From contig WFXS01000122.1 of NCBI GenBank assembly GCA_015490465.1, positions 1 to 41,849 of the forward strand: a stretch of 41,849 nucleotides of DNA, in the 5' to 3' direction. This stretch comes from Caldifarciminota bacterium. Lineage in GTDB: Bacteria; Hydrothermota; Hydrothermia; LBFQ01. The translations under genes were made by a program, and so were the position numbers. The notes under the pieces are model-generated. The model was given only the letters and a program-made list of their open reading frames with translations. It was not told where the DNA came from and searched no databases. How positions within the stretch are numbered: the first letter of the stretch is position 1; each line of letters opens with the position of its first letter. Positions 36,539 through 41,849 of the stretch are shown here, in pieces.

Positions 36539-37919
36539 GGCCTCCACCTCCCATCCCTCTGAAGTTGGCTTCCGCGTCTATGAAGAAGACACCGGAGGCT
36601 ACGACCTCTTCTCCCGGCCTAAGGCCAGATACGACATAACCGCCCTCAACGGGCGCCACCACCTTAACGTACCTGACAGTGAAGGTGTTCTTTCCCTCCC
36701 GCACGTAGACGTAGTCCCTCTTCCCTGTCCTTATGACGGCGTCTAAGGGGACGAAGATGCCCCTGACCGCCCTCTTGACCTCAGCAACCCTTATCTCACC
36801 GTCGTAGAAGTCCCCTCCGCTGAAGACGGCCGTGAACTTGACCGTCCTCGTCCTCCCGTTTACCGACGGTGAGATCTCCGTTATCCGGGCCTCTATCCCG
36901 TCAATCACCACCCTGTCCCCAACCTTCAGGTGTCGGGCCTTGCCCTGGGGTACCTCGCCGACGAAGTAGAGGAGGTTGCCGGAGAGTATCTCGTACAGGG
37001 GGGTGTTGGGCCTGAACTCCTTCCCAACGGATACCATCACTCTGGCGACCTTACCCGAAACCGGAGACCTGAAAACGGCCGTCGTGTCCCTTACGTCCCC
37101 CGGTGAGACGCCGTAGAGACGGAGCTTTTCCCCGGCAAGGGCGAGGGCAAGGCTGTCTCCGGTCTTCCGGGCCGCCTCGTACTCCCCGAAGGCCCGCAGT
37201 ATCTCCGGCGAGTAGAACTCAAAGAGGGGTGTCCCCTTCGCCACCCTTCGGCCCTCCCTATCCACGAAGACCTTCGTTATGTATCCGGAGAAACGGGGTA
37301 CCACCCTGTAGGTACCCTTGGGGGCGTACCGGATGACACCGGCCGCCCTTATCGTAAGCGGCACCTCCGTAGAATCCACCCTGAAGGTGGAGACGTTGAA
37401 GTGGGCGAGTTTGGCCTGCGGAACCGTAAGGGAGGGACCCATATCCATCCCCTTCATATCATCCCCCTTCATCTCCTGCATACCATGACCCATCTTTGAG
37501 TGATCCATACCCTCCATCCCTTCGGACGTCCCGGCCTGCTGGCCAGCCCTGAAGGGGACGTTTATCTCGGTCTTCAGGGTCTTCCCTCCTACCTTTGCTA
37601 TGACCTGCCAGGAGCCTTCCATACTCACGCTCACCTTACCCTCGTACCTCCCCTTGCCCTTCTTCTTCAGGTCTGCTATCGCCCTCATCTCCGGCATTCC
37701 GGGCATGGGGGGCATGTAGAGGTAGAACTCTTCCAGGTCGTCCGGAGGATCAACCTCAACCTTTATGCGGTTTATACCGACGTTGATTTCACCGTTGGAT
37801 GAGTAGAGCTTCACCGTATAGCCCTCCCCCTTGAGGGTCAGAAGTTCGGTGTAGTCCCCACCTCCGCACGCAACCAGAAGCACCGGCAGGATGACCGGCA
37901 GGTATCTACTAAGTTTCAT
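36525..37919 (-). CDS. cusB: CusB-like RND periplasmic adaptor with N-terminal YtkA/FixH-like domain and Met/His-rich linker
   Basis: Lipobox VACG; YMPPMPGMPEM; GMEGMDHSKMGHGMQEMKGDDMKGMDMGP; GYITKVFVDREGRRVAKGTPLFEFYSPEI; FRSPVSGKVARVMVSVGKEF. Confidence 0.88.
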   Translation of the reverse strand: MKLSRYLPVILPVLLVACGGGDYTELLTLKGEGYTVKLYSSNGEINVGINRIKVEVDPPDDLEEFYLYMPPMPGMPEMRAIADLKKKGKGRYEGKVSVSMEGSWQVIAKVGGKTLKTEINVPFRAGQQAGTSEGMEGMDHSKMGHGMQEMKGDDMKGMDMGPSLTVPQAKLAHFNVSTFRVDSTEVPLTIRAAGVIRYAPKGTYRVVPRFSGYITKVFVDREGRRVAKGTPLFEFYSPEILRAFGEYEAARKTGDSLALALAGEKLRLYGVSPGDVRDTTAVFRSPVSGKVARVMVSVGKEFRPNTPLYEILSGNLLYFVGEVPQGKARHLKVGDRVVIDGIEARITEISPSVNGRTRTVKFTAVFSGGDFYDGEIRVAEVKRAVRGIFVPLDAVIRTGKRDYVYVREGKNTFTVRYVKVVAPVEGGYVVSGLRPGEEVVASGVFFIDAEANFRGMGGGGHAGH

Positions 37920-37958
37920 AGTAGATATTCTAAGGGGGAAACCGTACCCGTGGGGGGA

Positions 37959-38531
37959 CTACCTGACACCCACACCGAAATCGTACACCAATTTACCGCC
38001 CATGAACCCCTGATAGAGTACGAGAGGAAGGGAAACCAAAAGTAAGATCAGAAAGGCGTACCTGAGCGTCCTGTTGGGAAGGAAGGCGTACACGAGACGT
38101 AGCAGGAGCAGAAGGCCGAACACTCCGGCAAGGAGGAGGCCGAAGCTCTCGTGGGCGTGCAGGAGACTCTCAGCCTCGACGCTTATGGGAAGGTCGTACA
38201 TCAGGTTGTGGGCGTAGGTCCCGCTGAGAGTTGCCGAGACAACCGCGGCGGACGTGATGAAAACGGAGGTCCCCTCTATCAGGTCGGGGGGACGACCTTT
38301 CAGGAGGTACATCACCTCAAGCAGGGCGAGGAAGAAGGGGAAGGCCATGGCGAAGTGTGCGAGGGCGGGGTGGAGCTTTACACCTTCGGGGTAGATGCGG
38401 CCTTCCACCTGATCGGAGGGGGATTTTTCCGGTTGCACTTCAGTCCGAACCGGAACGGTGTCCGCTTTCAGGGTATCCGCCGCCTTACCGTGCTGGGCGT
38501 GGGCGAGGAGGAGCAAAATACTAAGTTGCAT
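37959..38531 (-). CDS. DUF2231-like membrane protein
   Basis: GVKLHPALAHFAMAFPFFLALLEVMYL, HAHESFGLLLAGVFGLLLLLRL. Confidence 0.7.
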   Translation of the reverse strand: MQLSILLLLAHAQHGKAADTLKADTVPVRTEVQPEKSPSDQVEGRIYPEGVKLHPALAHFAMAFPFFLALLEVMYLLKGRPPDLIEGTSVFITSAAVVSATLSGTYAHNLMYDLPISVEAESLLHAHESFGLLLAGVFGLLLLLRLVYAFLPNRTLRYAFLILLLVSLPLVLYQGFMGGKLVYDFGVGVR

Positions 38532-38552
38532 AGTGGATATTATAGGGGAGGG

Positions 38553-38624
38553 TTTTAAAGATCAGGCAAACGGGATTTGAACGACTGCCGCCCGTTCAGA
38601 ACTTATCTCCATAGTCGTTTTTTT
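38553..38624 (+). ncRNA. Candidate small structured RNA / leader with pseudoknot topology and T-run
   Basis: AACGGG(38569-38574)/CCCGTT(38591-38596) interleaved with AACGACT(38580-38586)/AGTCGTT(38613-38619), then T7 (38618-38624). Confidence 0.4.
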
Positions 38625-38640
38625 ACTGAACCTCTGTGAA

Positions 38641-38787
38641 ATGGCAAGGTTGGATGATTACAGGGGAATGGTGGAGGTTATTGAGAGGAACGGGGAGGAC
38701 TTCAGAGTAAGGTGTTCGTACGATAGTAGACTGATACAGGTAGCCCACTACAGGAATCAGGTGGGGATCGTTAGATACCTCACTTAA
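38641..38787 (+). CDS. 48-aa ORF, IF-1-like N-terminal half (possible mini-protein or pseudogene)
   Basis: MARLDDYRGMVEVIERNGEDFRVRCSYDSRLIQVAHYRNQVGIVRYLT; resembles the IF-1 pattern MA..D...G.V.E...N..FRV....AH....IR.L. Confidence 0.35.
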   Translation: MARLDDYRGMVEVIERNGEDFRVRCSYDSRLIQVAHYRNQVGIVRYLT

Positions 38788-38994
38788 ACACATCCTCAAC
38801 CTTCCGTCCGATTCTCTTGCCAAAGAAACTCCGGGACTACCTTTATACTGTTCACTATCAGTATGGTCAGGATTTCTTCCATTTTTATGCCCCTGTTCCT
38901 CGGTAGGAGATATCCCCGGGGCAAGGTCTTTCCTAATTTTTAATGTTGTCCTGATAAGCTAAAGTGGAATTTTAATGCATCGCAAAAGTGATAT

Positions 38995-39552
38995 CTATGC
39001 TCCCAGCAACAACATGGACAGAAACGACCCCCACACTCCGAGGGTGAGGTTCTCCCATCTCGTGGAGAACATCTCCACGATACCTACGGCTGCCCCTATC
39101 AGCAGGAGGTCGGCAGGTTGACCGAAGACGATACCCACGAGTCCGCTCCAGAAGACGAAGGCCATGAACCCCAACAGGCTCTTACCGTTCACTATCTTCG
39201 GACCACCGAGCGTCCTACCCACTACCGACGCGAGGGCATCCCCCGGTATGGATACCGCCAGACCTATCAGAGCGTACTTTCCGAACAGGGTAAGTGAGAG
39301 TGCAACCCCGAGGGCCATACGCGTGGCGTCGCTGACGTCCCGCCTCTCCCTCTCCTTTATGAACCTGCCCGTTGCCCTCTCAAGGAGATCGTAAAGGCTC
39401 GCGTACCGGGGAAACAGCAGACGGGAGTAATCAAGGTACGCTATGTAGAGGGCGGAACCCCACGTGAGAACGGGGTCGGAGAGGAGATAGAGAACCACCG
39501 CGTAGTAGTAGGCCGAAAGGTGAAAGGACTTTCTGAATAACTCACCGCTCAG
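38995..39552 (-). CDS. Dolichol/phytol kinase-like (SEC59/VTE5 superfamily) membrane protein
   Basis: ELFRKSFHLSAYYYAVVLY, GDALASVVGRTLGGPKIVNGKSLLGFMAFVFWSGLVG; start uncertain (ATG 39639 in ORF track; in-frame CTG 39552 overlapping the upstream TGA). Confidence 0.7.
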   Translation of the reverse strand: MSGELFRKSFHLSAYYYAVVLYLLSDPVLTWGSALYIAYLDYSRLLFPRYASLYDLLERATGRFIKERERRDVSDATRMALGVALSLTLFGKYALIGLAVSIPGDALASVVGRTLGGPKIVNGKSLLGFMAFVFWSGLVGIVFGQPADLLLIGAAVGIVEMFSTRWENLTLGVWGSFLSMLLLGA

Positions 39553-40310
39553 AGCGTGTATCCTACGAGATAGGTCACGAGGCTGTCCGATGAGGTTATC
39601 GCCACGTTCTTTACCGGCCCTATTCCGCTCTTCCACCATATCTTAAGCAGGGTTATCTCCACTCCGAGACTGCACACCCCTCCCTTTATGAAGTAGTCCA
39701 CCCTCAGGGACTTCCTGTACTCCTTTGTGCCGTTGCTGAAGCGTTCCGTAACGGGTTTATACGATATATCCTCGTACCCCTGGGCCTTCGCCCATATATC
39801 AAGGACGAGGGAACACGTATCGCTCCCTATTATGATCTTTCCCCTGCTCCGGGTCATGATCCACTCGTTCCCGGGGCGAACGTACAGGGGCAACCAGTTC
39901 ACCAGTACGCTGTCCTCCTCATAAACGAAGTAGATCATCTGACTGCCGTACGGAATACTATCCGGGAAGAGACCCTTTGTAGGAAGCCACTCCTTTATGA
40001 AGGGCCTGTGGAAGAATACCGTGTTGGTGTCTTCAACGAGACCGGCGTAAGAACTTTCGTGTCTCTTGTAGACCCTCCACGCCCTTACCTCCTCCTCTCC
40101 GAGGCTATCCGAAACGGTTATCGTAGTCTCCTTTATCACGACTATGGAGTCCAGAGGCACGGGGAGGGTGTCGGGGTAGTCCGGCGGAACGTCCTCCTCG
40201 TAGTACCAGACCACCCCCTCCCCTATAGGGTACACGAAGAAGTCCTCGGGCAACCCCCTGTATCTGCACCCCAACGGTAGAAGTGCAAATAGGAGGAGCC
40301 ACCTCTTCAT
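39549..40310 (-). CDS. Putative lipoprotein of unknown function
   Basis: MKRWLLLFALLPLGCRYRG lipobox. Confidence 0.65.
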   Translation of the reverse strand: MKRWLLLFALLPLGCRYRGLPEDFFVYPIGEGVVWYYEEDVPPDYPDTLPVPLDSIVVIKETTITVSDSLGEEEVRAWRVYKRHESSYAGLVEDTNTVFFHRPFIKEWLPTKGLFPDSIPYGSQMIYFVYEEDSVLVNWLPLYVRPGNEWIMTRSRGKIIIGSDTCSLVLDIWAKAQGYEDISYKPVTERFSNGTKEYRKSLRVDYFIKGGVCSLGVEITLLKIWWKSGIGPVKNVAITSSDSLVTYLVGYTL

Positions 40311-40316
40311 GCGACC

Positions 40317-40805
40317 TTAGTGGTGTTCGTGGCCGCCTTCACCGTGGGCGTGTCCGTGTTCCAGCTCCTCCGGAGTGGCATCCCGTACGTTCAGGACCTC
40401 AATCTCAAAGACGAGGTCCCTGCCGGCGAGCGGGTGGTTCAGATCCACCACCACTTCGTTCTCCCCAACATTAAGGACGGTCATCCTTATAGGACCTTCT
40501 GGCGTACTCGCTTCAAGGTTCATACCCTCACGCAGATCCAGGTCTCCGAAGAGATGGCGGGGTATAACCTGAACGAGCTCGTCGCTTCTTGGCCCGTAGG
40601 CCTCCTCCGCCTTGAGGTCTATGTCTCGCTTCTCACCGGCCTCCATACCCATCATCTTCTCCTCAAGGGCAGGTATGATCTGCTGACCGCCCACGAGTAT
40701 TGTCATGGGCTCACCGTAATCCTTGCTGCTCTCAATGACCTCCCCGGTTGCCTTATCCTTAAGGGTGTAATGGAAGGTCACCACTTTGCCTTTTTCAACC
40801 TTCAT
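40317..40805 (-). CDS. slyD: SlyD-type FKBP peptidyl-prolyl isomerase
   Basis: VVTFHYTLKDKATGEVIESS, GGQQIIPALEEKMMGMEAGEKRDIDLKAEEAYGPR, NHPLAGRDLVFEIEVLNVRDAT, His-rich tail HGHAHGEGGHEHH. Confidence 0.93.
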   Translation of the reverse strand: MKVEKGKVVTFHYTLKDKATGEVIESSKDYGEPMTILVGGQQIIPALEEKMMGMEAGEKRDIDLKAEEAYGPRSDELVQVIPRHLFGDLDLREGMNLEASTPEGPIRMTVLNVGENEVVVDLNHPLAGRDLVFEIEVLNVRDATPEELEHGHAHGEGGHEHH

Positions 40806-40986
40806 AAGTGCTGTATTATACGGGTGCCTTCGCCGGTTTCAGGGAAAGGTTAAAAGATAGGTGCAACTCCGTGCGATAGGATATCTGATATTGGGTACTA
40901 TAGCGTGATATATCGCATCCGCCACTTCTATCGGGCAGCAGAAAAACGATAAACGGTATCCGTAGTCCCTTTACCGTCTTGCTTCA

Positions 40987-41003
40987 CCGGAATATCTTTC
41001 CGG
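40987..41003. promoter_or_regulatory. Perfect inverted repeat near the -35 zone of the reverse gyrase promoter
   Basis: CCGGAA-TATCT-TTCCGG; -10 TAGAAT at 41023-41028, ATG at 41036. Confidence 0.4.
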
Positions 41004-41035
41004 CTTAAACATATTACGAACGTAGAATACGGGTA

Positions 41036-41849
41036 ATGCCTCTGATGATAGTTAAGCGGGGTTGTCCCAACTGCGGGGGACCAATCACGGACGACCGCCT
41101 CTCCATGGGCATACCCTGTTACAGGTGCCTTCCCCAGTACGGCCACGCCCGAACCCTTAGGAACGTGTGCGAGAAACTTGAGAGGGTGGAGCATCTGCGG
41201 GAGTACTGCGAGGCCGAGAGGGGCCTTGAGAGGTACGAAGAAATGTTCGTTAAGGCGGTGGGCAGGCCGTGGTCCCTCCAGAGGACCTGGATGAAGAGAG
41301 TCCTGAAAGGCCATTCTTTCGCCATAGTGGCACCCACAGGCGTAGGTAAGACCACCTTCGGTCTCGTAACCTCTCTCTACGTACCCGGTAAGGCTATCCT
41401 TATATTCCCCACCAGACTCCTTGCCGGTCAGACCTACGAGAAACTTGAGAGGATAGAAGAGGAACTGAAAACGGGCAGGAGGTTGCTTCTTTACGAGAGT
41501 AAGAAGAGAGTCAGGGAGAGGTTCCTCAGCGGCGACTGGGACGTCCTCGCTGGCACGAACATGTTCTTCCACAGGAACTTTGAGAACCTCATGAAGTTCT
41601 CCGGGGAACTCTCCTTCGTTTTCCTTGACGATATAGACTCCTTCTTAAAACGGGCGAAGAACGTTGACCTTCTTTTTAAACTCCTCGGCTTTACGGATCG
41701 GGACCTGAGAATCGCCCTGAAACCCGACAAGGACGAGAGGGATCTGGAGTACCTTGAACGGTTGAGGAGGATGAGAAGGAGAACGGTTCTGGTGGTATCC
41801 TCGGCAACTTTAAAGCCACGGACTACCCGGGTCGCACTCTTTAGAAACC
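41036..41849 (+). CDS. rgy: Reverse gyrase (N-terminal part, runs off window)
   Basis: Zinc finger CPNCGG...CYRC; SLQRTWMKRVLKGHSFAIVAPTGVGKTTFGLV; DDIDSFLKRAKNVDLLFKLLGF; VVSSATLKPRTTRVALFR. Confidence 0.93.
   Translation, partial: MPLMIVKRGCPNCGGPITDDRLSMGIPCYRCLPQYGHARTLRNVCEKLERVEHLREYCEAERGLERYEEMFVKAVGRPWSLQRTWMKRVLKGHSFAIVAPTGVGKTTFGLVTSLYVPGKAILIFPTRLLAGQTYEKLERIEEELKTGRRLLLYESKKRVRERFLSGDWDVLAGTNMFFHRNFENLMKFSGELSFVFLDDIDSFLKRAKNVDLLFKLLGFTDRDLRIALKPDKDERDLEYLERLRRMRRRTVLVVSSATLKPRTTRVALFRN

Noticed and set aside
38560-38625. tRNA-like T-arm (GTTCAAATCCCG on minus strand)
   Set aside because: T-stem does not pair and no acceptor, D or anticodon arm is present.
38780-38885. Minus-strand MEEILTILIVNSIKVVPE...FGKRIGRKVEDVFK requiring a frameshift
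   Set aside because: Only about 34 aa, needs a frame change, and no recognizable family; could be chance.
1-41849. CRISPR array, prophage or integron
   Set aside because: No regularly spaced direct repeats, cas genes, phage structural genes or attC-like sites were seen.

Overview
This 41.8 kb window is a very compact, nearly gap-free segment of a thermophilic to hyperthermophilic bacterial chromosome. The 5' part of a reverse gyrase gene runs off the right edge, and bacterial markers include trigger factor, ribosomal protein L5, RsfS, GatC, NadC, TsaE, RarA and CoaX. Main content: Uma2-like nuclease; TtuA-type tRNA thiolase fused to rhodanese; NadC; ankyrin protein; Ndk; GlmL/MutL-like ATPase; CoaX; HtpX; GT2; LVIVD propeller; TsaE; an ApbE/FMN-binding flavinylation cassette; RarA; a membrane protein + wHTH regulator pair; NDP-sugar epimerase; GatC with an abutting tRNA-Gln; trigger factor; a stand-alone rplE; M16-like lipoprotein; MerA + glutaredoxin-like protein; TruA; V-ATPase F-like; OmpH-like fusion; RsfS; Yip1-like/UbiA/TPR fusion; CxxCH protein; C26 amidotransferase; tRNA-Arg(ACG); a Cus-type heavy-metal efflux operon with an extra membrane protein; DUF2231; polyprenol-kinase-like protein; SlyD; reverse gyrase (partial). 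The most interesting signals are: (1) tRNA-Gln(UUG) placed immediately upstream of gatC, so that the gatC UUG start is the first base after the tRNA discriminator; (2) a near-universal -10 box 6-10 nt before operon-leading start codons, implying leaderless transcription, while operon-internal genes often carry Shine-Dalgarno sequences; (3) convergent genes sharing a stop tetranucleotide; (4) two candidate structured RNAs, one a pseudoknot-like element with a T-run upstream of a truncated IF-1-like ORF; (5) several unusual gene fusions and orphaned subunits. All calls are from reading the sequence; no database search was run.
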